Source: CAYTIB01 sp964437725 (GTDB lineage Bacteria; UBA8248; JACPRG01; G963555815). Taken from it: a DNA stretch of 48,464 nt. This document shows positions 24,296-33,645 of this stretch, piece after piece (position 1 is the first letter of the stretch; every line of letters begins with the position of its first letter). The position numbers and the translations under genes are program-made. The DNA lies in the NCBI GenBank assembly GCA_964437725.1, contig CAYTIB010000015.1, forward strand, positions 1-48,464. Direction: 5' to 3'. A model generated the notes under the pieces. That model was not told where the DNA came from, made no database searches, and was given only the letters and a program-made list of their open reading frames with translations.

Positions 24296-25321
24296 TTAAC
24301 CCACGCAGACGCGCGAAAGGTCTTTCATGTTTTCAAGGACTTGTCCGGTTCCTCTTACTACAGCAGTCAGCGGCTCCTTTGCGCGGTAAATAGGCAGTGC
24401 TGTTTCTTCGTGAAGACGGCTTCCAAGGCCTTTCAGGAGCGATCCACCACCGGCAAGGACAACACCTCGCTTTTGAATTTCTGCAGCTTGCTCTGGTGTG
24501 GTGCGCTCCAGCGCACGTCGGATTGCGTCTACGATTGCACGCACGGGGTTGTGAAGCGATTCGCGGATGGCTGCGTCGTCCACACTGACAGATTTGGGGA
24601 TTCCGTCCACCAGGTCTCGTCCTCGGACCACCGTTTCCAGTCGTGAGTTGAGTTGAGCGGCGGAGCCGATATCGATTTTTGCCCTTTCCGCCTCAAAGGG
24701 CCCAATAACCAGATTGAAATTTTTCCTGATACCATTCTGGATGGCTTCGTCCATTTCATCGCCGGCCACGCGAATTGATTCGCTGTACACGGTTGCGTAT
24801 CGACTAATGACAGCTACCTCTGTTGTCCCCCCGCCAATGTCAACGATCATATTGTTGGCAACCTCACTGATGGGAAGCTTAGCGCCGATTGCCGCGGCCA
24901 TTGGTTCTTCGATCAAAAGAACTTTAGAGGCGCCAGCACTTAGTGCAGATTCCCGGACAGCCCTCTTCTCCACCTGAGTAATTCCGGAGGGGATACAGAC
25001 GATTATTCGGGGTTGCAAAAAACCCCTTTTCTTGTATACCTTCCGGATGAAATACCGGAGCATCGCTTTTGTGACATCGTAGTCAGCAATGACTCCATCT
25101 TTCATTGGGCGCACGATGGTAATGGATTCTGGTGTTTTTCCCCACATATTCTTGGCTTCTTGGCCGACAGCCAGAATCTTTCCGTTATTCTGTTCGATGG
25201 CGACAATGGACGGCTCATCCAGGATTATGCCGCGACCACGAACATAGATAAGACTATTCGCAGTTCCTAAATCTATCGCAATGTCGGTAGGGAGCCAACG
25301 AGAGAATAGAGAAGTAAACAT
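24296..25321 (-). CDS. mreB: Rod shape-determining protein MreB
   Basis: Actin-like ATPase that polymerises under the inner membrane and directs lateral wall synthesis. 341 aa. The N-terminus has the phosphate-1 motif 'DIAIDLGTANSLIYV', then 'EEPMAAAIGAKLP' and 'MIVDIGGGTTEVAVIS' (phosphate-2), and 'GVVLAGGGSLLKGL' (adenosine motif). The hydrophobic start 'MFTSLFSRWLP' fits the membrane-binding N-terminus of MreB. Unusually, it is not followed by mreC/mreD here; it lies three bases downstream of a GAF-GAF signalling protein and is the last gene of that transcript. It converges with the hydrolase gene. Confidence 0.96.
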   Translation of the reverse strand: MFTSLFSRWLPTDIAIDLGTANSLIYVRGRGIILDEPSIVAIEQNNGKILAVGQEAKNMWGKTPESITIVRPMKDGVIADYDVTKAMLRYFIRKVYKKRGFLQPRIIVCIPSGITQVEKRAVRESALSAGASKVLLIEEPMAAAIGAKLPISEVANNMIVDIGGGTTEVAVISRYATVYSESIRVAGDEMDEAIQNGIRKNFNLVIGPFEAERAKIDIGSAAQLNSRLETVVRGRDLVDGIPKSVSVDDAAIRESLHNPVRAIVDAIRRALERTTPEQAAEIQKRGVVLAGGGSLLKGLGSRLHEETALPIYRAKEPLTAVVRGTGQVLENMKDLSRVCVG

Positions 25322-25324
25322 ATG

Positions 25325-26857
25325 TTAACCTTTGACCTCCGTACTTGCGCAGATGGGTTCCTGACCACGGGTTTTGGCCCATTCCAGTGCGCGAAGAGCT
25401 TGAGCAATGAGCTGTCCCTCCGTAGAGCCATCTTTCGGGAATACCGCCAACCCAAAATGTGTTGGCGCTCGGACTTCATCGGACCCAGTCCGAAAGTAAC
25501 GATGGTCCAGTGTGTCCTGAAGCATACGAGCAAATTCTCTATCGGCATCCAGATCTTTGCCGGGGAAAGCCATGAGGAATCGGTGGCCGAGAAATCGAGT
25601 TAAAAGATCGGAATCCTCGAGGAATTCTTGGTAAAAATCTGCCAATCCCTCCATGAGTTTATCGCCTGCCTGTCGTCCGCGGCTCTCATAGATTGTACGG
25701 GCTACTTCCGCCTCAGCAACCAAGATGGACAGCGGCCGTAATGTATCCGAAGTCATTGCTAAGGCATCAGAGAGATCCGTGGAAAATTCAGAAAAATGGG
25801 GAAGCCCTGTCACCTCGTCGCGGCTTTTAATGCTTTCCGAATGGGCCCGCATGAGTGCAGCAGCCAGTGGACCGGAAATAAGCCCTTGTAGGAGTTCTGC
25901 AGCCGCGACCTCTCGGTTATCGAATCCCCCTGGTTCCTTCCGCGCAAAGGCTAGCATTCCCAGGATGTCTTCGCCGATTTTTAAAGGAATACCAAGAAAA
26001 GCTCCAATTGGCGTATGGGGCTCATCGGGATGGAATAGACATGCCTCCTGGAGCTCATCTTTGATAGTTGGAAGATGAAGTGTTTCGGCTTTCTCAAGAA
26101 CCCACCCAGAAAGACTATGGTCAAGTGCAACCGAATGGCCTATTGGTAAGGTTTGGGAATGAGTCAGACTTCGTGCAACGGTAAAGACGTTTTCACCTGG
26201 AGTCCGCTTTACTAAGGCGGCCAGGTCATAATCTAAAAGACGCTTAGGGATGTTGCAGGCAGCATCAAGGACCGTTTCTACATCCTGGCAGTTTGCTATA
26301 GGAGCAGCATAATTTCGAAGTGTATCCAGGGTGATTCCTTGCCGTCCGATTTGCCGGTAGACGTCTGTTTTTTCTAACTTTCGCGATACCTGCTCCGCGA
26401 AGCCGGCCAACACTTTCTGTACCTTGGGTGTAAATACGTATTGTCGTTTGCTGTCAATACTAAGCACACCCGTTCCCTCGGGGGTTGTCACGGGAACTGC
26501 CATGAAAGATTTAATGCCTTCTTCGGTGTGATAGATTCCGAGGGCCGATAGGTCGTGTTTGAATTCGGTTGAGTGGATGGGATCCCCTCGCTCAGCGACC
26601 CATCCTATCAAGCCCTGTCCAACATGGATTTCCAAGTCTTCGCGAAGGTGGTCGCTAAGCGTATGAACGGCGCGAAGCTTTAAAGTCCCGCCTGATTCCC
26701 GTGGAAGGAACAGAGCCGCTGTGTAAGCGTCGGTAACGTTGCTCACCAAACTAACGAGGCTAAAGAGATCCTGGTCAAGTCTCATGGAAGCAGGGGGATT
26801 GGAGCTACAGTCAGTATCATCGCTCGAGAGCGTAGCATAATTTAAGAACCCTTGCAA
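25325..26857 (-). CDS. GAF-GAF protein with degenerate GGDEF domain
   Basis: Probable cytosolic signalling protein of about 510 aa. Two GAF-type sensor domains can be seen, at about 25-170 ('GQGLIGWVAERGDPIH', 'SFMAVPVTTPEGTGVLSID') and about 185-335 ('HSLSGWVLEKAETLHLP', 'GAFLGIPLKIGEDILGML'). A GGDEF-like fold follows at about 345-500, beginning 'SRDEVTGLPHFSEFSTDL'. Where active diguanylate cyclases have GG(D/E)EF this protein has G424-HRF, so it should not make c-di-GMP, though it could bind nucleotide or a partner. The start is uncertain (TTG 26857 or ATG 26785). Its stop is three bases before mreB, so the two are made together. Confidence 0.75.
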   Translation of the reverse strand: MQGFLNYATLSSDDTDCSSNPPASMRLDQDLFSLVSLVSNVTDAYTAALFLPRESGGTLKLRAVHTLSDHLREDLEIHVGQGLIGWVAERGDPIHSTEFKHDLSALGIYHTEEGIKSFMAVPVTTPEGTGVLSIDSKRQYVFTPKVQKVLAGFAEQVSRKLEKTDVYRQIGRQGITLDTLRNYAAPIANCQDVETVLDAACNIPKRLLDYDLAALVKRTPGENVFTVARSLTHSQTLPIGHSVALDHSLSGWVLEKAETLHLPTIKDELQEACLFHPDEPHTPIGAFLGIPLKIGEDILGMLAFARKEPGGFDNREVAAAELLQGLISGPLAAALMRAHSESIKSRDEVTGLPHFSEFSTDLSDALAMTSDTLRPLSILVAEAEVARTIYESRGRQAGDKLMEGLADFYQEFLEDSDLLTRFLGHRFLMAFPGKDLDADREFARMLQDTLDHRYFRTGSDEVRAPTHFGLAVFPKDGSTEGQLIAQALRALEWAKTRGQEPICASTEVKG

Positions 26858-26938
26858 CGTATTGTTTCTTAACTAGTTCTTGTGAACAGATAATTAAAGT
26901 GGCGATTTAAAAGGGAGCTATGCTTGGTGGGTCAATTT

Positions 26939-27802
26939 CTATTTGGCGAACACCAGCAATATGATGCCAAGGACAATTAGAATGGAACCTGAGATGCGGT
27001 AGGTTGCATTTTTCTCCTTTAAGATAAGTGTTCCTGCAACAGCTCCTAGGACTAAGCGAATTTCACGGCTTGTAACGACATATGCCGTTGGTGCCAAGGT
27101 GAATGCCGCTAAGATCAACCCATATGCGCATGGAACGACGAGACCAATAATTACAAGTTGGGCGCGGTTGTTGCGCCAATAATCTCGAATTGGGGAGATA
27201 CCCCGTCGAAATGCCATTGGAGTATAAAATATGGCTGCTACGGTGAAGATCAGGTAGAGAAAGGGAAGAGGATCTACGAATTTAATCCCTGCCTTGTCAA
27301 CAAACGAGAAAGCGGCAATCAGCACCCCAGAATAAAGAGCCAATATTGCTCCGGGTGAATGCGCGGGGATTAGGGAGTTTCTCCGGGTCCCAGATTTCAT
27401 GTGGAGGATGTAAATGCCTAAAAGGACTACAGCAATACCCGTAAAACCCACACCAGAAATGACCTCCCCAAAAACGGGAAAGGATAGTGCGGCAACGATG
27501 AATACACTTGTCCCCCTAGCCAGGGGATAGACTAGCGACAGATCTCCCATTTCGTAAGCTCGTCCGAGAACCCGGTAATAGACGGCATGAAGTAGTCCCG
27601 AGGCGACAATTAGAGACCATCCCTGCCAGGGCCAATCGAATGGATAATCAAGGAGTAGATAAAATGGTAAACCTACAACTGCAAATATAGAGTTTGTGAA
27701 CCACAGAAACGCTGGCTTGTTCCTACTCGATTTGGTCGAAAAGTTCCACACTACGTGGATACCTGCTGCACCGAGAACCAATAGTAGAACTAGGGGATTC
27801 AC
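26939..27802 (-). CDS. DMT-superfamily (EamA-like) transporter
   Basis: Inner-membrane carrier of about 287 aa with ten predicted helices arranged as two EamA repeats. It begins 'VNPLVLLLVLGAAGIHVVWNF', has 'LVYPLARGTSVFIVA' closing the first repeat and 'AYVVTSREIRLVLGAVAG' in the second. GTG 27802 is preferred because AAAGG lies eight bases before it; ATG 27817 has no ribosome site. It is a paralog of the next upstream gene (28836-27973), with near-identical landmarks, so the pair arose by duplication. Such transporters export amino acids and metabolites; substrate unknown. Confidence 0.84.
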   Translation of the reverse strand: MNPLVLLLVLGAAGIHVVWNFSTKSSRNKPAFLWFTNSIFAVVGLPFYLLLDYPFDWPWQGWSLIVASGLLHAVYYRVLGRAYEMGDLSLVYPLARGTSVFIVAALSFPVFGEVISGVGFTGIAVVLLGIYILHMKSGTRRNSLIPAHSPGAILALYSGVLIAAFSFVDKAGIKFVDPLPFLYLIFTVAAIFYTPMAFRRGISPIRDYWRNNRAQLVIIGLVVPCAYGLILAAFTLAPTAYVVTSREIRLVLGAVAGTLILKEKNATYRISGSILIVLGIILLVFAK

Positions 27803-27972
27803 GTGTCTGCCTTTCATGCCGAAAACGAAAGGTTGATCAGGGACTCTTTTTATTATTCAGCGTATCTTCAAGATCCATATCTATCACTTGGTAGCGGGTT
27901 TAATGCTACCGGTCTGCAAAGACTGTTATGCACAGCTGTCATCAAAACTGGGGGTGATTTAGGTGTGTTCTA

Positions 27973-28836
27973 TTATTTTGCAAATGCAAGTAATAGAACA
28001 CCAAGAACGATCAAAGTGGAACCAGAAATTCTCAATGGAGCATTTCCTTCTTTTAACGCTAAGGTGCCTATTATGGTTCCGAACACCAGGCGAATCTCCC
28101 TACTCGCCACGACATAGGCTACAGGAGCTAGCTTGTAGGCGTATAGAACTAAGGCGTAGGCAACTGGCATGAGAAGTCCTAAAATGACCAACCGCACAGG
28201 TTGAGCCCGCCAGGTTTTCTGGATTGGCGACACTCCTTTTATTAAGACCATAGGTGTAAAGAACAAAGCGGTTGCTAAAAAAACGAGGTACGTGTAAAGG
28301 ATTGGATCCACGATCCCCACGCCCACTTTATCAACCAGTGAGAAGAGGGTAATTGCTCCCCCAGTAAGAAGTGCCCACCTCGAGCCCGATGTGCTTGTGA
28401 ATGACCCGAGATTTTTCCAAGGACCTGGCTTCATGTGTAGGATGAAAATTCCCACTAGAATGAGGCCTATAGCTATTACTCCCATAAGAGAGAGTTGCTC
28501 TGACAGGAGTGGGATGGAAAGGAGAGGGACCAGGAACACACTGCTTCCTCTCGCCATGGGGTAGACGAGTGAGAGATCACCAACCTCATATGCTTTGCCT
28601 AGCGACCAAAAATATATAGCGTGACTCAGGCCCGAAACTAGCACCACCACCCAACCTTTTATCGATAGAACGAACGGGTTACCTAAAACGAAGAAGATTG
28701 GTAGATATGTGACGATGAAAACGGTGTTAATGATCCAAAGAAAAACGGTTTTATTTTCACTCGCTTTTGCGAGGTAGTTCCAAAGAACGTGGAAAATGCC
28801 CGCAATAAAAACCAAACCAAGAGCGATGGGGCTCAT
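27973..28836 (-). CDS. DMT-superfamily (EamA-like) transporter, paralog of the downstream gene
   Basis: 287 aa and about ten helices; starts 'MSPIALGLVFIAGIFHVLWNYLAK', with 'LVYPMARGSSVFLVPL' and 'VAYVVASREIRLVFGTIIG' at the same places as in its paralog. A much longer frame opens at 29052, but ATG 28836 has AAGGA eight bases upstream and begins exactly at the first helix. It is divergent from the aminotransferase operon across a 250-base gap, which must hold both promoters. The 135-170-base space to its paralog shows no further gene. Confidence 0.85.
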   Translation of the reverse strand: MSPIALGLVFIAGIFHVLWNYLAKASENKTVFLWIINTVFIVTYLPIFFVLGNPFVLSIKGWVVVLVSGLSHAIYFWSLGKAYEVGDLSLVYPMARGSSVFLVPLLSIPLLSEQLSLMGVIAIGLILVGIFILHMKPGPWKNLGSFTSTSGSRWALLTGGAITLFSLVDKVGVGIVDPILYTYLVFLATALFFTPMVLIKGVSPIQKTWRAQPVRLVILGLLMPVAYALVLYAYKLAPVAYVVASREIRLVFGTIIGTLALKEGNAPLRISGSTLIVLGVLLLAFAK

Positions 28837-29086
28837 TGATATTTCCTTGAAAGGATAAATCCTTAACAGACGGGGAAGCGGAAGCTCCCGACCGGTGGGC
28901 GAGATGATACACGCCAGGGTCGAATTTGCAACCAAAACTAGTTCCTCATTGCAAGCTTCTTTTTCTTCTCCTAATATCGGATTACTAGAAACACGAGTAA
29001 ATGGATGGCTTACCCTATTTATGTAACTGAAGTGCTTTCGGTGGTCGTGCAAGGGACTGTTAAATTTAATTGATTTGGTAGGGTCG

Positions 29087-30190
29087 ATGAGTTTGAAAAT
29101 CTACACACCCGGTCCCGTTTATGTTCGGCCAGAGATTCTGGCCGAAATGGGACACCCTCCTATAGAGCATCGGAGCAAGGCGATGCGCATGTTGCTTTCG
29201 AGTATCCTCCCGAAACTTCGTGAGGTATTCGGCGGGGTAAGGGAAGGTACTGTCTTTACCGCTGTTTCTTCCGGAACGGGTCTTATGGAGGCGGCGGTAA
29301 CGAATACTGTCCCGCGGGGAGGGAAGATTTTGAACCTGATAACGGGAACATTTGGTGAGCGTTGGCACGCCATTACAATGGCTATGGGTAGGGAAGGTTG
29401 TGCCTTGAGCCTACCACTAGGACAGGCCATTGCACCCCAAATGGTTGAGGATGCGCTTCGCTCCCGATCCTATGACGCTATTACTTTGACACACAACGAG
29501 ACCAGTACCGGTGTTTTGAATCCTTTGGGGGAGATAGCCTCAGTGGTGAAGCAGTTTGAAAATGTTCTTTTCCTGGTGGACGCGGTGAGTAGTTTTGGAG
29601 GTGCTCCCGTTGAGGTTGACCGTAACTCGATAGATTTTGCCTTTTCGACATCCCAAAAGTGTCTTGCGATGCCGGCTGGGTTGGCTTTGGGATATGCTTC
29701 TGACCGATGTGTAGACCGTGCGCGGAGCAATCCGGATCGAGGCTTCTATTTCGATATCGTGCGGTTTGCCGCTACGTCAGAGGTTTTTGAGCCTGCGTTT
29801 ACTCCTCCTACTTCAAACCTCTTTGCTCTCAGGCGTCAATTGGAAGATATCGCGGAGGAAACTCTTCCTTCGCGTTTCCTACGCCACAGAAAAATGATGG
29901 ATACGATACACACATGGGTCGAGAGTGAGGATGCACAGCGGGTTGGTTTTTCTGTTTTGGCTGAACCGGAATACCGTTCCCCCACTGTAACGGTTGTGCT
30001 TACTCAAAAGAGCTTTCCCCTTGCTTCCTATCTATCTGTTTTGTCCAGGGAAGGATATGTTTTGGGCGCGGGTATTGGCCAAATTGCGGGGAATTCGTTT
30101 CGAGTTGGGCACATGGGAGATCTTTCTGTGGAGGATGTTCAGGAACTTACTAAGGCTCTCACGGAATCCCTTAGAGGAATGAAAGGCTAA
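29087..30190 (+). CDS. Class V PLP aminotransferase (alanine-glyoxylate/serine-pyruvate type)
   Basis: About 367 aa. The start 'MSLKIYTPGPVYVRPEIL' and 'MGHPPIEHRSKAM' are characteristic of the serine-pyruvate/alanine-glyoxylate/phosphonate aminotransferase group. 'SSGTGLMEAAVTN' is the cofactor phosphate region, 'FLVDAVSSFGG' has the PLP-ring aspartate, and K191 in 'FSTSQKCLAMPAGLA' is the Schiff-base lysine. ATG 29087 is chosen over TTG 29075. The SDR gene begins four bases after its stop, and a hydrolase follows; the three make an operon. The amino donor and acceptor cannot be told from sequence. Confidence 0.9.
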   Translation: MSLKIYTPGPVYVRPEILAEMGHPPIEHRSKAMRMLLSSILPKLREVFGGVREGTVFTAVSSGTGLMEAAVTNTVPRGGKILNLITGTFGERWHAITMAMGREGCALSLPLGQAIAPQMVEDALRSRSYDAITLTHNETSTGVLNPLGEIASVVKQFENVLFLVDAVSSFGGAPVEVDRNSIDFAFSTSQKCLAMPAGLALGYASDRCVDRARSNPDRGFYFDIVRFAATSEVFEPAFTPPTSNLFALRRQLEDIAEETLPSRFLRHRKMMDTIHTWVESEDAQRVGFSVLAEPEYRSPTVTVVLTQKSFPLASYLSVLSREGYVLGAGIGQIAGNSFRVGHMGDLSVEDVQELTKALTESLRGMKG

Positions 30191-30194
30191 ATTC

Positions 30195-30920
30195 ATGGAA
30201 GGGTCGGAGAGAAAAATAAGTAGTGGAAAAATCGCCGTAGTTACCGGGGGAAACCGAGGGATTGGATTTTTTATCTGCCGGGGACTTGCTAAGAAAGGCA
30301 TAAGGGTAGTCCTTACCTCCAGAGACAAGAAAAATGGGGAGGAAGCCTTGGCTAAATTGCATAAAGAAAGTTTAGACGTTCACCTGCTTTGTTTGGATAT
30401 GACAGACGAAAGGAGCATTCACAACTTTGCAGAAAACCTCGAGAAGGAATTCGAAGGATTGGACATCCTTATCAATAACGCCGCTGTCAGTCTCGACAAG
30501 GGTGTACGTGGCCTGGATGCCGACGTCGAAACCATTCGAAGGTCGATGGAGGCTAACGTGTATGGGCCTCTTAGGTTGTGCCAGGCTTTGATTCCCATTA
30601 TGAGGAAAAGAGGCGAGGGGCGAATTGTCAACGTATCTAGTCAACTGGGTGCGGTGGGCCAAATTCGCGGAGATTATCCGGGGTACCGTATCTCAAAGGC
30701 GGCCTTGAATGTCCTGACTCTCATGTTGGCCGATGAGGTTCGGGAAGCAAATATTCTCGTAAATGCCATGACACCGGGCTGGGCTCGAACTGAAATGGGT
30801 GGTCAGTCGGCACCTCGTTCCCCAAAGGAGGGAGCAGATACTGCAATTTGGCTTGCCGTCCATCCGAAGCAAAGTTTGACGGGCAGATTTTTTATGGACC
30901 GAAAAGTTATTTCTTGGTGA
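30195..30920 (+). CDS. Short-chain dehydrogenase/reductase (classical SDR)
   Basis: 241 aa NAD(P)-dependent oxidoreductase. The Rossmann motif is 'TGGNRGIGFFICRGL', then 'LDILINNAAV' (the NNAG-type motif), the catalytic Ser in 'VNVSSQLGAVG', and Tyr/Lys in 'YPGYRISKAALN' (Y-x3-K). The Arg in 'VLTSRDKKNG' after the second strand suggests NADP(H). It resembles carbonyl-reductase-like SDRs. 'TPGWARTEMGG' is the usual C-terminal landmark. It is tightly spaced in the operon between the aminotransferase and a hydrolase, so it likely works on the same metabolite. Confidence 0.9.
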   Translation: MEGSERKISSGKIAVVTGGNRGIGFFICRGLAKKGIRVVLTSRDKKNGEEALAKLHKESLDVHLLCLDMTDERSIHNFAENLEKEFEGLDILINNAAVSLDKGVRGLDADVETIRRSMEANVYGPLRLCQALIPIMRKRGEGRIVNVSSQLGAVGQIRGDYPGYRISKAALNVLTLMLADEVREANILVNAMTPGWARTEMGGQSAPRSPKEGADTAIWLAVHPKQSLTGRFFMDRKVISW

Positions 30921-30966
30921 AGGTCGCTTTATCAAGAGACTAGAATCTCAAGAGGCGGGGGGAGAT

Positions 30967-32079
30967 ATGTTCAAATTCTGGCCGGAAAATGAAGACTGGT
31001 CTTGGCATCTTTTACGTACAATGGCAGAAGCAAACTATGGAGGTGGAGAGGCGCAGGAATGCCTTCGAACAGCCGGTCGCATCAAGGTTGGCGACAAGGA
31101 GAGCTGGCATGTAGAGTGGAAGACACAGGCGGATTACGTTGCTGAGCTAGGGAAAGAGGCTCAGAGTAAAGGTTACATGATAACCGCCCGCGACCATTTC
31201 TTGCGGGCTTGCAGCTACTATCGTTGGGCAGAATTCTTTCTTGCCTCCGATGACCCTCGCAGATTGCCCACATATCGATGCTGTATCGATACCTTTCGCC
31301 AGGCGGGCCCGTATCTCGATCCACCCGTGGAGCGAGTTGAAATTCCCTACGAGGACACAACTTTGCAGGGGTATTTTTATGCTGCAAAGGGGGCTTCGGT
31401 TGAGAACCCCTCGCCCGGTGTAATCTACATTGCAGGAGCGGATGTTCTGAAAGAGGAGCTTTACTTTCTGGCGGGACACTCACTAATTGAGCGAGGATTA
31501 TCTCTTCTGGTGATGGATGGTCCTGGCCAGGGTGAAACGCTTCGTTTTCAAGAAATCACTAGCCGTCCTGATTATGAGATCCCGGTGGCTGCGGCGTTTG
31601 ACGTTCTGGCGGCGCGGCCTGAGGTGGATGAAGATCGGTTGGGGTTGATCGGCCGAAGTTTTGGTGGCTACTATGCCACGCGCGCGGCGGCCTTCGAGAA
31701 GCGGGTTAAAGGACTAGTGGTGTTCGGAGCCTTGTTTGAAGCGGTAGATCTTTATGACGACTACCCCACAATTCGATTCCAACTCCAGTGGCTGACAGGG
31801 GGAACATCACCGGAGGAAACGCGTGAGCGATTAAAGGATTTTTCACTTAAATCTGTTATCGGACAGGTGAGTTGCCCTGTGTTGGTGATCCACGGAGAGG
31901 GTGACCATCTTACACCTGCTTCTCATGCCCATAGGACCTTCAATGGTCTAGTCGTAGAGGATAAGGAACTGATTCTTTATGGTGAAAGTGAACCGGGTTC
32001 CGTTCACTGCCAGTACAACAGTTTTCCAACAACTATCCCGTATTTTTGTGACTGGCTCCTAGAGCGTTTGAATCAGTGA
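30967..32079 (+). CDS. Alpha/beta hydrolase (FrsA/DHPON-hydrolase-like)
   Basis: 370 aa. A helical N-terminal region of about 130 residues ('ARDHFLRACSYYRWAEFF') precedes an alpha/beta hydrolase fold, the layout of 2,6-dihydropseudooxynicotine hydrolase and FrsA-related proteins. The nucleophile is the Ser of 'GLIGRSFGGYYATRAA', the acid is in 'VIHGEGDHLTP', and the histidine is likely in 'SVHCQYNSF' near the end. ATG 30967 follows a strong GGGGGAG site. It is the last gene of the aminotransferase/SDR operon. The family cleaves C-C or ester bonds; the substrate here is unknown. Confidence 0.85.
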   Translation: MFKFWPENEDWSWHLLRTMAEANYGGGEAQECLRTAGRIKVGDKESWHVEWKTQADYVAELGKEAQSKGYMITARDHFLRACSYYRWAEFFLASDDPRRLPTYRCCIDTFRQAGPYLDPPVERVEIPYEDTTLQGYFYAAKGASVENPSPGVIYIAGADVLKEELYFLAGHSLIERGLSLLVMDGPGQGETLRFQEITSRPDYEIPVAAAFDVLAARPEVDEDRLGLIGRSFGGYYATRAAAFEKRVKGLVVFGALFEAVDLYDDYPTIRFQLQWLTGGTSPEETRERLKDFSLKSVIGQVSCPVLVIHGEGDHLTPASHAHRTFNGLVVEDKELILYGESEPGSVHCQYNSFPTTIPYFCDWLLERLNQ

Positions 32080-32104
32080 TAATTTTTGTTTCGTAAAGGA
32101 TTTG

Positions 32105-32132
32105 CCCCTTGTTTAATGGGGGGTGACTTTTT
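32105..32132 (+). terminator. Possible terminator of the aminotransferase/SDR/hydrolase operon
   Basis: CCCC (32105-32108) pairs with GGGG within the G-run at 32118-32123, and a T-run follows at 32128-32132. The stem is short and the T-run is slightly offset, so this is tentative. The remaining 32133-32318 is AT-rich and must carry the dinB promoter, which I could not place. Confidence 0.35.
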
Positions 32133-32318
32133 CTATACTGGTGTTGTTATTTGCAATCCGCAATCAGGTCTGAATTAACATGGTTTTGTTGAAATTTCGT
32201 ATTGTTAGTTAGGAATTTCGATAAAATTTAAACCGAGTTCGTTTGGGGGACTCTAGACCCAAACACTACTTGAAGTATGAATTTTTAGCAAAAACTTACT
32301 TCCAGTTTGGGGACAGGA

Positions 32319-33545
32319 TTGCGCCAAATTCTCCACGTTGATCTGGATGCTTTTTATGCCTCCGTCGAATGCCGGGATACTCCTACGCTCAAGGGAAAGC
32401 CTGTCATCGTTGGAGCGGACCCAAAAGAGGGGAGGGGACGTGGTGTAATTGCCGCATGTTCGTATGAGGCTAGAAAATTTGGACTTCGTTCAGCTATGCC
32501 CATTAGTCGTGCCTACAAGCTGTGTCCACACGGAGTATATCTACCTGTTCGAATGGGATACTACGCTGAGGTATCTGCTAGGGTCCGAGAAATATTCCGA
32601 GATTATACAGATCTTGTTGAGCCAATCAGCATAGATGAAGCATTTCTGGATGTTACGGCTAGCCATACCTTGTTTGGTGAAGCCCGTCATATTGCCACCT
32701 TGATCAAGGGGCGGATTAGCAAGGAGCAAGAGCTTACCGCCTCAGTGGGAATCGCAACAAATAAATTCATTGCCAAGATTGCTTCTGATTTGAAAAAACC
32801 GGATGGTTTGGTGGAAGTTGTTTGTGGCGAGGAGTTGGGCTTTCTTGCCCCACTTCCAATCTCAAGACTCTGGGGTGTGGGGCGGAAGACCGAGCCGAAA
32901 CTTCGTGCTCTGGGTATAAGGACTATCGAGGATCTCAGGGCTCTTCCACTGTCAACACTTAAATCTAACTTTGGGACTCTCGGCGAACACCTTCACTTGC
33001 TGTCTCTCGGGCGGGATGATAGGAAGGTTACACCCATACACAAGCCGAAGTCCGTAGGGAATGAAACTACGTTTTCCGACGATGAGGCGAACCCGGAAGT
33101 TTTGCGCAAAACCCTCCTTGCTCTCTCCAAGGAAGTAGGATCCCGCCTCCGGGCTGACAAATTTTGTGGAAAGACGGTGACGCTGAAATTTCGTTACGAT
33201 GATTTTTCAACTCACACCCGTTCTTTCACCCTGGCCGAGTCTACGGATGTAGAGGGAGAAATTTATGATATTGCCACCGTTCTCCTTGAGAGTTTTTTGC
33301 CGCTGAAGGGAAGGAGAGTACGGTTGCTTGGGGTATCAGTTTCTAGCCTAGAGAGCGCATCCTTTCCTTCACAGCTTCCCCTGTTTACGAGAGGGCCCGG
33401 AAGGGGTGCTCGGGAAAAAACTCCATCCGTCGAGACTCGTCGGAAAGCTGCTGTGGCTGTAGATCATTTGCAGAGCAAGTACGGCCGAGAAACTGTAACG
33501 TTGGGAACTTTGGTCGAAAAGTCTCAAAAAAGAAAAAAGCACTGA
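32319..33545 (+). CDS. dinB: DNA polymerase IV (Y family)
   Basis: Lesion-bypass polymerase, about 408 aa. Catalytic acidic residues lie in 'HVDLDAFYASVE' and 'ISIDEAFLDVT'. The thumb helix-hairpin-helix region is in 'ISRLWGVGRKTEPKLRALGI', and the little-finger domain spans about 240-345. A beta-clamp binding motif QLPLF sits at 352-356 and is followed by a basic ~50-residue tail. TTG 32319 with GGGG upstream is preferred over TTG 32307. No LexA-type operator was recognised upstream. It stands alone. Confidence 0.95.
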   Translation: MRQILHVDLDAFYASVECRDTPTLKGKPVIVGADPKEGRGRGVIAACSYEARKFGLRSAMPISRAYKLCPHGVYLPVRMGYYAEVSARVREIFRDYTDLVEPISIDEAFLDVTASHTLFGEARHIATLIKGRISKEQELTASVGIATNKFIAKIASDLKKPDGLVEVVCGEELGFLAPLPISRLWGVGRKTEPKLRALGIRTIEDLRALPLSTLKSNFGTLGEHLHLLSLGRDDRKVTPIHKPKSVGNETTFSDDEANPEVLRKTLLALSKEVGSRLRADKFCGKTVTLKFRYDDFSTHTRSFTLAESTDVEGEIYDIATVLLESFLPLKGRRVRLLGVSVSSLESASFPSQLPLFTRGPGRGAREKTPSVETRRKAAVAVDHLQSKYGRETVTLGTLVEKSQKRKKH

Positions 33546-33645
33546 GGTGGGATAGCCGGTATGGTTTTTGCTGGGCGAACCACAAAGAATTAGTCGCCAC
33601 AGAATACTGATAACTTCTGAATTTCGGATTCTCATCGTCAATGTG

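Noticed and set aside
28837..29052. N-terminal extension of the DMT transporter
   Set aside because: The first helix and a good ribosome site both place the start at 28836; the upstream frame is not hydrophobic and has no ribosome site.
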